Shown here piece by piece: positions 17,458 through 24,905 of a stretch of DNA of 64,000 bases. Source of the DNA: UBA3069 sp050633465 (GTDB lineage: Bacteria > Pseudomonadota > Alphaproteobacteria > Rhodobacterales > Rhodobacteraceae); NCBI GenBank assembly GCA_050633465.1, contig JBOEGO010000011.1:186001-250000 (forward strand), given 5' to 3'. The stretch's first letter is position 1, and the number at the start of each line of letters is the position of its first letter. The translations under genes and the position numbers were made by a program. A model generated the notes under the pieces. That model had not been told where the DNA came from. It did no database searches and saw only the letters and a list, made by a program, of their open reading frames with translations.

Positions 17458-18675
17458 ATGACGGAATCCGAATTCATCCCCGACGACGCCCGCGCCAAGC
17501 GCAACGTGACAATCCTGGTGATGGCGCAGGCTATTCTGGGCGCACAAATGCCGATGATTTTCATCATTGGCGGGCTGGCGGGCCAGTCCCTGTCGCCCAA
17601 CGCCTGCTTTGCCACCCTGCCGATTTCGCTGATCGTGCTGGGGTCGATGCTGGCCGCGACTCCGGTCAGCTATATCATGCAAACCTATGGGCGGCGTGCG
17701 GGGTTCTGGCTGGGCACCATGTCGGGGGCAATCGGCGGGGCGATCGGGGCCTATGGCCTCTATCTGAATTCCTTTACCGTCTTCCTGCTGGGCAGTTTTA
17801 TCACTGGTATCTATATGTCGGCACAGGGGTTTTACCGCTTTGCCGCCGCCGATACCGCATCGGATGACTTCCGGCCCAAGGCAATTTCCTATGTCATGGC
17901 CGGTGGCCTTGCCGCCGCGCTGATCGGGCCACAACTGGTGAAAATGACGGTGGATGCCTATGTGATCCCGTTTCTTGGCACCTATCTGGCAGTGATCGGG
18001 GTCAATATTGTCGGCTCGGTCCTGTTCCTGTTTCTGGACATCCCCAAACCGCCCGTCCCGTCCCAAGACGCCCCCAAAGGCCGCAGCCGGTTGGAACTGC
18101 TGAAAACGCCGCGCATCGCCGTGGCGGTGATCTGCGCCATGGTGTCATACGCGCTGATGAACCTCGTGATGACCTCGACCCCGCTGGCCGTGGTCGGCTG
18201 CGGATTTGACAAAAGCACCGCCGCCGATGTGGTGTCGGCCCATGTGCTGGCCATGTATATTCCCAGTTTCTTCACCGGCCACCTGATCGCCCGCTTTGGC
18301 GTCGAAAAGGTGGTGGCCGCAGGGCTGGTCATCCTTGCGGGCGCAGGGGCCGTGGCACTGCAAGGGGTCGATCTGGGCAATTTCTTTATTGCGCTGATCC
18401 TGCTGGGGCTTGGCTGGAACTTCGGCTTTATCGGGGCCACCACCATGCTGGCAGGCGCACATGAACCGCAGGAACGTGGCCGGATGCAGGGGCTGAACGA
18501 TCTGCTGGTGTTCGGCGGTGTCACCATGGCCTCGCTGGCATCGGGGGGGCTGATGAACTGCTCGGGCGGGTCTGCCACAGCGGGCTGGGCCTCGGTCAAT
18601 CTGGCGATGGCCCCGTTTTTGATGCTGGCAGGCGGCGCACTGATCTGGCTGGCCTTCCGGCCCAAAGACGCCTAA
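17458..18675 (+). CDS. MFS transporter
   Basis: A 405-residue major facilitator with about 12 membrane segments. Motif A-like loop MQTYGRRAGFWLGT between TM2 and TM3, and ARFGVEKVVAAG in the second half. The start ATG at 17458 is placed where the basic cytoplasmic N-terminus begins (MTESEFIPDDARAKRN). Drug/metabolite exporter-like, substrate unknown. It follows cobA by 63 bases on the same strand, but there is no reason to think it transports a corrinoid. A composite hairpin/repeat element follows the stop. Confidence 0.88.
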   Translation: MTESEFIPDDARAKRNVTILVMAQAILGAQMPMIFIIGGLAGQSLSPNACFATLPISLIVLGSMLAATPVSYIMQTYGRRAGFWLGTMSGAIGGAIGAYGLYLNSFTVFLLGSFITGIYMSAQGFYRFAAADTASDDFRPKAISYVMAGGLAAALIGPQLVKMTVDAYVIPFLGTYLAVIGVNIVGSVLFLFLDIPKPPVPSQDAPKGRSRLELLKTPRIAVAVICAMVSYALMNLVMTSTPLAVVGCGFDKSTAADVVSAHVLAMYIPSFFTGHLIARFGVEKVVAAGLVILAGAGAVALQGVDLGNFFIALILLGLGWNFGFIGATTMLAGAHEPQERGRMQGLNDLLVFGGVTMASLASGGLMNCSGGSATAGWASVNLAMAPFLMLAGGALIWLAFRPKDA

Positions 18676-18692
18676 CCGCGCCGCCAAGCAGC

Positions 18693-18772
18693 GGGAGGGG
18701 CCAGCCCCTCCCCACGCGGGGGGTGCCCCCCCGCGTTCCCCTCCCCGGCGTATTTCTTCCAAGAAAAAGCCA
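18693..18772 (+). repeat. Composite 3'-end element: two G/C hairpins followed by a type A repeat
   Basis: In order: a hairpin GGGAGGGG-ccag-CCCCTCCC (18693-18712), a second hairpin CGCGGGGGG/CCCCCCGCG (18715-18735), then CCCCGG and the type A repeat in reverse orientation, GTATTTCTTCCAAGAAAAAG (18747-18772). The same order of parts occurs at 48878-48950. Both lie just after plus-strand genes in convergent gaps. Confidence 0.75.
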
Positions 18773-18791
18773 CAGCGGCGCAAATATCCTA

Positions 18792-18821
18792 TGGCTTTTT
18801 CTTGGCTAAAATACTCCCGCC
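18792..18821 (+). repeat. Dispersed repeat, type A
   Basis: Copy reading TGGCTTTTTCTTGGCTAAAA followed by TACTCCCGCC and then GGAGGC. It faces the reverse copy at 18747-18772, so the pair makes a long imperfect inverted repeat in the convergent gap between the MFS and squalene-synthase-like genes. Confidence 0.75.
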
Positions 18822-18861
18822 GGAGGCTCCGCCAGATGCCACAACCGAATCGCGCAATGGT

Positions 18862-19644
18862 TCAATACCGCCCCGTCAACGACAGCGACACCAACCGCAA
18901 TTTTGCGCTGAAATCAGATGGCTCCAACGCGCCCGCATCAATGCGTTCGAATTCATCCCGGGCAGGGCGCAGCACCGGCCCTGCCAGCCACCCGGCCCGC
19001 AGCGCAGGCACGGCAGCGCCCGCGATATGACGGCGCAAGCCACGCGCCAGTGCCAGATCGGCCAGCCCCATCGCGGGCAATTCCTCGGCGCCTTGTTCGG
19101 GCATCGGTTCCCACCCCGCCTTGCGCAGGGCGGGCGCGGCGCGCAACCAGTTGGCCAGCCCTGCCGCCCGTCCCATGGCGCGGGCCGCCCGTTCGGCGTC
19201 AGCCCCCTCTGCGCCCAAGGCCCGCGCCGCGACCCATGTCAGCGTGCCATTGCCCTGATCCAGATGCGCCATCAGATCGGCGGCCTTGATGAACTGTTCC
19301 TTTTCAATGTCACGGCGGCGGGCATCGACCAGCACCTGCAGGGCATCGGCCCCGTCAGGGTCAAGCACGCGGGCCAGTGGCGTCACCACCTCGTGCCGGC
19401 GCACCACGCCACCATCCGCGATTTCGCGCAGCGCATCGCGCCACCATTGCAGCCGCATTTCCGCGATCAGAAATTCCTGCGTCACATAGGGGGCGCGTGC
19501 GACCTCGAGGTTAAAGGCATAGATCGGAAACAGCACCGCCCGCGCCGCGACAGGGGCTGCCATCACCGTGCGAAACCGTTCGGGATCGCCGCGTTCCACC
19601 TGCGCCGCGCAGGCGTTCAGATCATCGTCAAAATCAGTAGGCAT
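18862..19644 (-). CDS. Squalene/phytoene synthase family protein
   Basis: A 260-residue all-alpha protein of the squalene/phytoene synthase (COG1562) family. Segments AFNLEVARAPYVTQEFLIAE and the QWWRDALREIADG stretch match the family's first half, but the two Asp-rich DxxxD Mg-binding motifs of true prenyl-condensing enzymes are not clearly kept, so it resembles the NDUFAF6-like branch more than a carotenoid or hopanoid enzyme. There are no carotenoid or hopanoid genes around it. It overlaps the alpha/beta hydrolase gene by 11 bases and is the last gene of a four-gene operon. A prenyl-condensing activity is doubtful. Confidence 0.82.
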   Translation of the reverse strand: MPTDFDDDLNACAAQVERGDPERFRTVMAAPVAARAVLFPIYAFNLEVARAPYVTQEFLIAEMRLQWWRDALREIADGGVVRRHEVVTPLARVLDPDGADALQVLVDARRRDIEKEQFIKAADLMAHLDQGNGTLTWVAARALGAEGADAERAARAMGRAAGLANWLRAAPALRKAGWEPMPEQGAEELPAMGLADLALARGLRRHIAGAAVPALRAGWLAGPVLRPARDEFERIDAGALEPSDFSAKLRLVSLSLTGRY

Positions 19645-20608
19645 CCAGCGTTTCTTTGATAATTTCGTATGTTTCGGGCGCATCTACCACGTCCAGATGG
19701 CCAAGCCCATCCAGGATCACATAGCGCCCGTTCGGATTGGCCGCCGCCATGGTCGGTTCGAACCGCTCTGCATAAAATGCCTCGTCCTCGCGCCCTGCAA
19801 TCAGGGTGAAATCCGGCAGCTTGGCGATGTCGCCCAGATAATCCATACGCGGCGCGAATGATGCATTCAGCCGGAAGCTGTAATGCGTGGTCGCCGTATG
19901 GCCCATCGGTCCGTCCAGCACCGGTTCGGGCATTGAAAACTGGATCATGGTCAGGTGGTTCAGCGCCCTGATCCCCACCATATTCAGCATCGACAACCCG
20001 ATGATGCGCCGCGTCAACACATGCGCCCAGCCACCCGAATTTTCCCGCACCGTGGGCGCGTTGTATTTCAGGAATGGCGACAGCAGGATCACATGATCCA
20101 CGCCCCGCGCCGCTGGCCCGCCCGCAAACCGGATCGCCAACCCCCCACCCGAGGAATGCCCGGCCACAATCAACGCCTGCCCCGGCTTGCGGTAGGCCGC
20201 AATCAGATCGGCAAGGTCTTCGTCAAACTGGCCCATATGATCAATGTCACCGCGCCGCCCGGGCGTTGCACCATGACCACGCAGATCAGGCGCCAGAATT
20301 TCGCCCTGCCCCCGCAGCGCCCCCGCCAGCGCGTCAAACTGTTGCCCGTGCCAGCCCGATCCGTGGATTAACACCAACAGCGGCTTGTCCTTGGCCGCGA
20401 CATGGCGCGTGGGCATTTCCCAGCCGTCGCGCATGGTCACCGGCACCAGCGGCAAAGGGGCAACCGGAGCCTTACCGATCAGCTTGTCGAAATCCAGACT
20501 TTGCATTTCCGGCAGCGGTGCCACGGGTTGCGACAGGATCAACCCCAGCGCAATGGCAAAAAACACCGCGACAGAAATTCCAATTGAAATCAGCGCCTTG
20601 TAAATCAT
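19634..20608 (-). CDS. Membrane-anchored alpha/beta hydrolase
   Basis: A 324-residue alpha/beta hydrolase with an N-terminal membrane segment (about residues 5-27, ISIGISVAVFFAIALGLIL), so the catalytic part is probably periplasmic. The core has LIHGSGWHG (oxyanion), nucleophile GHSSGGG, acid near AGREDEAF, and a C-terminal catalytic His in LGHLDVVD. The substrate is unknown; lysophospholipase-like by overall similarity. Its start overlaps the stop of the small XRE gene (ATGA), and its 3' end overlaps the squalene-synthase-like gene. Confidence 0.88.
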   Translation of the reverse strand: MIYKALISIGISVAVFFAIALGLILSQPVAPLPEMQSLDFDKLIGKAPVAPLPLVPVTMRDGWEMPTRHVAAKDKPLLVLIHGSGWHGQQFDALAGALRGQGEILAPDLRGHGATPGRRGDIDHMGQFDEDLADLIAAYRKPGQALIVAGHSSGGGLAIRFAGGPAARGVDHVILLSPFLKYNAPTVRENSGGWAHVLTRRIIGLSMLNMVGIRALNHLTMIQFSMPEPVLDGPMGHTATTHYSFRLNASFAPRMDYLGDIAKLPDFTLIAGREDEAFYAERFEPTMAAANPNGRYVILDGLGHLDVVDAPETYEIIKETLDAY

Positions 20609-20823
20609 TCCTCATCCCCCAATTCAAACAGATCATGCACCGAAACACCCAGCTCCCGCGCCAGTTTCAACGCCAATACCGTCGAGGGCACAAAGACCCG
20701 GTTTTCGATTGTGTTGATGGTTTTGCGGCTGACGCCCACGGCCCCGGCCAGTTGCGCCTGTGTCAACCCGCGCGCCTTGCGCTCTGCGGTCAGATGGGTG
20801 ATCAAATGCGCGCCCTGCCCCAT
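20605..20823 (-). CDS. Small XRE-family helix-turn-helix regulator
   Basis: A 72-residue single-domain DNA-binding protein. The HTH reads ERKARGLTQAQLAGAVGVSR followed by KTINTIENRV, almost the whole protein. It resembles the COG1476 type, often paired with a small membrane protein gene, as here. Start at 20823 (MGQGAHLITHL) directly after the upstream stop; 20838 is also possible. It probably autoregulates the operon through the dyad at 21245-21264. Confidence 0.9.
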   Translation of the reverse strand: MGQGAHLITHLTAERKARGLTQAQLAGAVGVSRKTINTIENRVFVPSTVLALKLARELGVSVHDLFELGDEE

Positions 20824-20824
20824 G

Positions 20825-21232
20825 TCAGCCCCGCGCATTCAGCAAAACGAACAGCAACAGATAGGCGGCCCCCGTCAGCGTGCCCATGGCCGCGAATGCC
20901 ACCGGAAAGGTCACCAGCCCCGCCGCCAGCAACACCCCGAACAGCGGATATAACCCCAGTGCCACCCAATAGGCGATGCGCTGCGCACGGGCGTTTTCGG
21001 CATGATACAGCTCGTCGCTGGCCACCTGCCCCTGCGCCCGCCCTGCCAGAAAAAACGACCCCGTAATCACCAGCGCAGCCAAAATGCCAAACGCCCCCGG
21101 CACCCAAAACGCCACCGGATCGGGCCGCCCCGTCACCAGCGCCGCAATGGCATAGCCAAGGCAGGCCAGACCGGCCAGCCCCAGCATGATCTGACGGACA
21201 CGTATGATGGAATCGGCGGAAATGCTGGTCAT
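20825..21232 (-). CDS. Four-TM membrane protein of unknown function
   Basis: A 135-residue protein with four hydrophobic segments in two pairs (about residues 14-33, 42-62, 87-104 and 107-130) separated by a charged loop (ASDELYHAENARAQRIAY). The E-L-x-x-x-E-N-A-R-A-x-R-I-A-Y loop resembles the membrane protein that often accompanies small XRE regulators (DUF2178-like). I cannot assign a function. First gene of the operon with the XRE regulator, hydrolase and squalene-synthase-like protein. Confidence 0.8.
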   Translation of the reverse strand: MTSISADSIIRVRQIMLGLAGLACLGYAIAALVTGRPDPVAFWVPGAFGILAALVITGSFFLAGRAQGQVASDELYHAENARAQRIAYWVALGLYPLFGVLLAAGLVTFPVAFAAMGTLTGAAYLLLFVLLNARG

Positions 21233-21244
21233 ATGGCACCCATA

Positions 21245-21264
21245 ATGTTACGTATAGGTGACAT
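21245..21264 (-). promoter_or_regulatory. Candidate operator for the XRE regulator
   Basis: Near-perfect dyad ATGTTAC-N6-GTGACAT (one mismatch in 7-base arms), 13-32 bases upstream of the first gene of the XRE operon. The centre contains TATA-like sequence (CTATAC on the operon strand) that could be part of a -10 element, so a bound regulator would block transcription. Inferred from symmetry and position. Confidence 0.5.
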
Positions 21265-21273
21265 ATCGCGGGA

Positions 21274-21297
21274 AAAAGTAACGTCAAGGTTACTTTT
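21274..21297 (-). terminator. Intrinsic terminator of cimA, overlapping its stop codon
   Basis: On the minus strand AAAAGTAAC-CTTGAC-GTTACTTTT, a 9-bp perfect stem ending in a run of five T. The TAA stop of cimA (21290-21292) lies inside the first arm. Confidence 0.75.
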
Positions 21298-22915
21298 GCA
21301 CAGCATCCCCCCCGACCCGCAGCAATTTCCAGTTTATCGCATCCAGCAGGGCCTCAAAACTGGCATCCACTATGTTGGGGCTGACCCCCACGGTGGACCA
21401 ACGCCGCCCCTGCCCGTCCTCGCTGTCGATGATGACACGGGTCACGGCCTCGGTGCCGCCTTGGGTGATGCGCACCTTGAAATCGACCAGATGCATGTCG
21501 TCAATCGCCGCCTGATAGGGACCTAAATCCTTGGCCAGCGCCTTGGCCAGCGCATTTACCGGCCCGCGATCAGACCCGCATTCGTCAATGCTGTCAGACA
21601 CCGACATGCGCTTTTCGCCGTCCATTTTGATCACCACCACCGCCTCGGATAGCGAAATCATCTGGTTGCGCTTGTTCTTGCGCCGCTCGATCCCCACGCG
21701 ATAGCGTTTGACCTCGAAAAACTCGGGGCAAAGGCCCAACTCGCGCCGCGCCAGCAGTTCGAAACTGGCCTGCGCCGTGTCATAGGTATAGCCCTGCGCC
21801 TCGCGCTCCTTGATCAGGTCCAGAATGCGGGCCAGCGCCGGATCACCTGCCGCCACCTCCAGCCCCGCCTCGGCCAGACGGCGGCGCAGGTTGGATTGCC
21901 CCGCCTGATTTGACATCGGAATGATGCGCGCATTGCCCACCTCTGACGGGTCGATATGTTCGTATGTGGACGGGTCTTTCAGGATCGCGCTGGCGTGCAG
22001 CCCCGCCTTATGCGCGAATGCAGACGCCCCCACAAACGGCGCCTGCCGCATCGGCACGCGGTTCAAAATATCGTCCAGTTTGCGCGACACCTGCGTCAAC
22101 CCGCGCAGCGCATCCAGCGTGATACCGGTGTCAAACCGGCTGGCATAGGGTTCTTTCAACAGCAAAGTGGGGATCAGCGTGGTCAGGTTGGCATTGCCAC
22201 AGCGTTCGCCCAGCCCGTTCAGCGTGCCCTGTATCTGGCGCACCCCCGCCATCACGGCGGCCAGACTGCCCGCCACGGCGGTTTCGGTGTCGTTGTGGGT
22301 GTGAATGCCCAGCCGCTCACCCGACAGGCCCGCGGCAATCACCTCGCTCACGATCCGCGCTATTTCATCGGGCAAGGTGCCGCCGTTGGTGTCGCATAAC
22401 ACCACCCAACGCGCCCCGTTGTCATAGGCCGCGCGCAGGCAGCGCAGGGCGTATTCGGGGTTCGCCTTGTAACCGTCGAAAAAATGCTCGGCGTCAAACA
22501 GCGCCTCGCGCCCCTCTGCCACCAGATGCGCAATCGACGCCGCGATATTGTCGGCGTTTTCATCCAGCGTGATCCCCAGCGCGGTGGTCACATGAAAATC
22601 ATGGGTCTTACCAACCAGACAAACCGCAGGCGTTTGCGCATTCAAAACCGCCGCCAGAACATCATCGTTTTCCGCCGAACGCCCCGCCCGTTTGGTCATG
22701 CCAAAGGCGGTAAAGGTCGCGTTCATCTGTGGTTTTTCGTCAAAAAACCCCGAATCCGTGGGATTGGCCCCGGGCCAGCCGCCCTCAATATAATCCACGC
22801 CCAACTGGTCCAGCATCGCCGCGATCCGGTGCTTTTCGGGGGTGGAGAACTGCACCCCCTGCGTCTGCTGCCCGTCGCGCAGGGTGGTGTCATAGATATA
22901 CAGGCGATCAGTCAT
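21290..22915 (-). CDS. cimA: (R)-citramalate synthase
   Basis: A 541-residue HMGL-family acyltransferase that condenses acetyl-CoA and pyruvate to citramalate, giving 2-oxobutyrate for isoleucine without threonine. The N-terminal TIM barrel starts with YDTTLRDGQQTQGVQFS; metal ligands include the HTHNDTETAVAG motif and GLGERCGNANL; the C-terminal LeuA-type allosteric domain spans about 400-541 (SDSIDECGSDRGPVNALAKA). The length and the G-V-Q-F-S motif favour cimA over leuA. Being next to cysS and ilvIH makes a branched-chain cluster. It ends in its own terminator. Confidence 0.95.
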   Translation of the reverse strand: MTDRLYIYDTTLRDGQQTQGVQFSTPEKHRIAAMLDQLGVDYIEGGWPGANPTDSGFFDEKPQMNATFTAFGMTKRAGRSAENDDVLAAVLNAQTPAVCLVGKTHDFHVTTALGITLDENADNIAASIAHLVAEGREALFDAEHFFDGYKANPEYALRCLRAAYDNGARWVVLCDTNGGTLPDEIARIVSEVIAAGLSGERLGIHTHNDTETAVAGSLAAVMAGVRQIQGTLNGLGERCGNANLTTLIPTLLLKEPYASRFDTGITLDALRGLTQVSRKLDDILNRVPMRQAPFVGASAFAHKAGLHASAILKDPSTYEHIDPSEVGNARIIPMSNQAGQSNLRRRLAEAGLEVAAGDPALARILDLIKEREAQGYTYDTAQASFELLARRELGLCPEFFEVKRYRVGIERRKNKRNQMISLSEAVVVIKMDGEKRMSVSDSIDECGSDRGPVNALAKALAKDLGPYQAAIDDMHLVDFKVRITQGGTEAVTRVIIDSEDGQGRRWSTVGVSPNIVDASFEALLDAINWKLLRVGGDAVQK

Positions 22916-23026
22916 CGGATTGCCCCCATAGAGGAAAGCACAGCACCCGACAGGTTATGCCCCGCCCTGCCCCAAGCGTCGCAAAGCGCCCTCCAGCTCG
23001 GGCGCGGCCCTGTGTTTCGCACATCA

Positions 23027-24427
23027 TCACAGCCCCTCCAGCTTGGACGGGTCGAAATCTGGCGTTGGCAACAGCGCGACGCCCCCCTTGCTCATCCGCA
23101 CCTCGACCCCCGCCGCCATCAGCGCATTTTTCAACGCATCAACGGGAGCGAAATCCTTGGTTTCCATGGCGGTGTTGCGCAGAGCGGCCAGACGCTCCGC
23201 ATACTTAGACAGGTCCATCGCAGGGACTGTTACCCAATCACCCATGCCATCAAGTAGCAGGCCCATTAGGTTAGCACTCCCTTTAAGGCGAGCAGCGCCG
23301 TGCCCCCCGATTTCCAAACTTTTTTGTAGAGTATGAAGTTTGGTCAAAGCCAAAGAGGTGTTCAGATCGTCGGCTAGAGCATCAACGACCTCCGGCCAAG
23401 GCACGTCAGCCACTTGAACGTCTTTTGTCCATTCTCGCCACTTGCGCAAGGTCGCCTCGGCCTCGGCCCGCTTCTTCTCGGTCCAATCCATCGGCTTGCC
23501 GTAATGCGTCGACAGCAAAACAAACCGGATCACCTCGCCCGGCACGCCCTGATCCAGCAAATCCCGCACGGTGAAAAAATTGCCAAGGCTTTTGGACATC
23601 TTCTTACCCTCGACCAACAGCATTTCATTGTGCAGCCAGTAATTGGCAAAATGCCCCTCGGGATGGGCGCAGCAGCTTTGCGCGACCTCGTTTTCGTGGT
23701 GCGGGAACATCAGGTCATTCCCGCCGCCGTGGATGTCGAAACTGGCCCCCAGCAATTCATAGGCCATGGCAGAACATTCGATGTGCCAGCCGGGGCGCCC
23801 TCTGCCCACACTCTTGCCTTCCCAAACCGGCCCGTCCCAGCCCGGCAGATCGTCACTTGACGGTTTCCACAAAACGAAATCCATCGGGTCGCGCTTATAG
23901 GGTGCCACCTCGACCCGCGCACCGGCGATCATATCATCCACCGTGCGGCCCGACAGCGCGCCATATTCCTTATAGGACGACACCGAAAACAGCACATGCC
24001 CCTCGGCGGCATAGGCGTGACCCTTGGCGATCAGATCCTCGATCATCGCAACCATCGCGCCGATATACTGCGTGGCGCGGGGCATCTGGTCGGGTTCCAG
24101 CGCGCCCAATGCGCCCATATCCTCCAGATACCAGCCAATCGTTTCCTCGGTGATCTCGCCAATGCTGCGCCCGCTGTCCGCCGCACGGGCGTTGATCTTA
24201 TCATCCACATCGGTGAAATTGCGCACATAGGTCACCTGATCGCTGCCATAGACATGGCGCAGCAACCGATACAGCACATCAAACACCACCACGGGGCGCG
24301 CATTGCCCAGATGGGCGCGGTCATAAACCGTTGGCCCACAGACATACATCCGCACATTTTGCGCATCAATCGGCGTGAACACCTCTTTTTTGCGGGTCTT
24401 GCTGTTGTGCAATTTGATGGTCGTCAT
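23027..24427 (-). CDS. cysS: Cysteinyl-tRNA synthetase
   Basis: A 466-residue class I synthetase. Landmarks: zinc-ligand start MYVCGPTVYDRAHLGNARP containing the HIGH-equivalent HLGN, IDIHGGGNDLMFPHHENEVAQ-type segment (here FDIHGGGNDLMFPHHENE), and KMSKSLGNF. Length is normal. The stretch about 23220-23440, encoding the C-terminal anticodon-stem-binding region, is visibly poorer in GC and uses other codons than the rest of the gene, although the reading frame is intact. Upstream (24428-24767) lies the divergent ilv promoter region. Confidence 0.97.
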   Translation of the reverse strand: MTTIKLHNSKTRKKEVFTPIDAQNVRMYVCGPTVYDRAHLGNARPVVVFDVLYRLLRHVYGSDQVTYVRNFTDVDDKINARAADSGRSIGEITEETIGWYLEDMGALGALEPDQMPRATQYIGAMVAMIEDLIAKGHAYAAEGHVLFSVSSYKEYGALSGRTVDDMIAGARVEVAPYKRDPMDFVLWKPSSDDLPGWDGPVWEGKSVGRGRPGWHIECSAMAYELLGASFDIHGGGNDLMFPHHENEVAQSCCAHPEGHFANYWLHNEMLLVEGKKMSKSLGNFFTVRDLLDQGVPGEVIRFVLLSTHYGKPMDWTEKKRAEAEATLRKWREWTKDVQVADVPWPEVVDALADDLNTSLALTKLHTLQKSLEIGGHGAARLKGSANLMGLLLDGMGDWVTVPAMDLSKYAERLAALRNTAMETKDFAPVDALKNALMAAGVEVRMSKGGVALLPTPDFDPSKLEGL

Positions 24428-24709
24428 GGCGTCAGGCTCTCCAAAGGGCGCAATTCATGCGTGGCGGGCTTATCAACTTCGACTCTGCTTTGGAATAGAA
24501 GACCGGCCCGCCACGCGTGGGTGTCAGGCAATAATACAGATGCAAATGATGGTCTGTGTGGTCATGGGGCGACTCTACCCCAGTGCGCGCAGCCCGTCCA
24601 GCGCCCATTCCCCACCCCAAAAACACAGTTTCGGCAAAATTTTGACGATCAAACGCAACATTCATAAAGAAAAATCACCCTCAGCGACAGATTTGCACAA
24701 AAAACGCGG
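24428..24709. other. Intergenic region between cysS and the ilv promoter
   Basis: With the promoter and leader start this gap is 340 bases. It should hold the cysS promoter, but I see no convincing -10/-35 pair for it. A 77-codon open frame on the minus strand (24432-24665) has no family features and a poor start, and I do not call it. Confidence 0.5.
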
Positions 24710-24738
24710 TTGACGCTGCCCCGCAGCGCCCATAATGT
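24710..24738 (+). promoter_or_regulatory. Sigma-70 promoter of the ilv leader
   Basis: TTGACG (24710-24715), 17 bases, TAATGT (24733-24738); CATAAT at a 15-base spacing is the alternative -10. It lies about 30-60 bases before the leader peptide ATG. Confidence 0.65.
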
Positions 24739-24767
24739 CACGCCCACGCAATGAAAGGTTTCATCCC

Positions 24768-24815
24768 ATGACCAATGTGGTCGTCATTCTAGGAAACAGG
24801 CGCATGGGCCGGTAA
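24768..24815 (+). CDS. ilv attenuator leader peptide
   Basis: A 15-codon open frame, MTNVVVILGNRRMGR, ending TAA. Five consecutive codons are for branched-chain residues (GTG GTC GTC ATT CTA: Val-Val-Val-Ile-Leu), the last a rare Leu codon for this GC-rich genome. It has an upstream AAAGG, follows a good promoter, and precedes a terminator that sits before ilvI. This is the layout of a classical branched-chain amino-acid attenuator: a ribosome stalled at Val/Ile/Leu codons would leave 24799 onward free to fold. Too short for automated gene calls, but strongly supported by composition and place. Confidence 0.88.
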   Translation: MTNVVVILGNRRMGR

Positions 24816-24843
24816 CGGCAACCATACAGGTTACCCATGCGCC
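24799..24843 (+). promoter_or_regulatory. Candidate antiterminator/protector hairpin of the ilv leader
   Basis: GGCGCATGGG (24799-24808) pairs perfectly with CCCATGCGCC (24834-24843); inside, GGTAAC can pair with GTTACC. The 3' arm takes the first two bases of the terminator stem, so the two structures partly compete. It spans the leader stop codon, so a ribosome finishing the leader would prevent it. Roles inferred. Confidence 0.55.
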
Positions 24844-24868
24844 CCCGATCAAAAATCGGGGGCTTTTT
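24842..24868 (+). terminator. ilv attenuator terminator
   Basis: Perfect stem CCCCCGAT-caaaa-ATCGGGGG followed by CTTTTTATT, 37 bases before the ilvI start and 26 bases after the leader stop codon. A terminator upstream of its own gene is the mark of attenuation. Confidence 0.9.
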
Positions 24869-24905
24869 ATTGTCCAACACAGACGTCGAAAACGGAGCAA
24901 AGCAC

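Noticed and set aside
24432..24665. 77-codon open frame upstream of cysS on the minus strand
   Set aside because: No recognisable family, odd composition (His/Pro/Arg) and no good ribosome-binding site; more likely leader or intergenic DNA.
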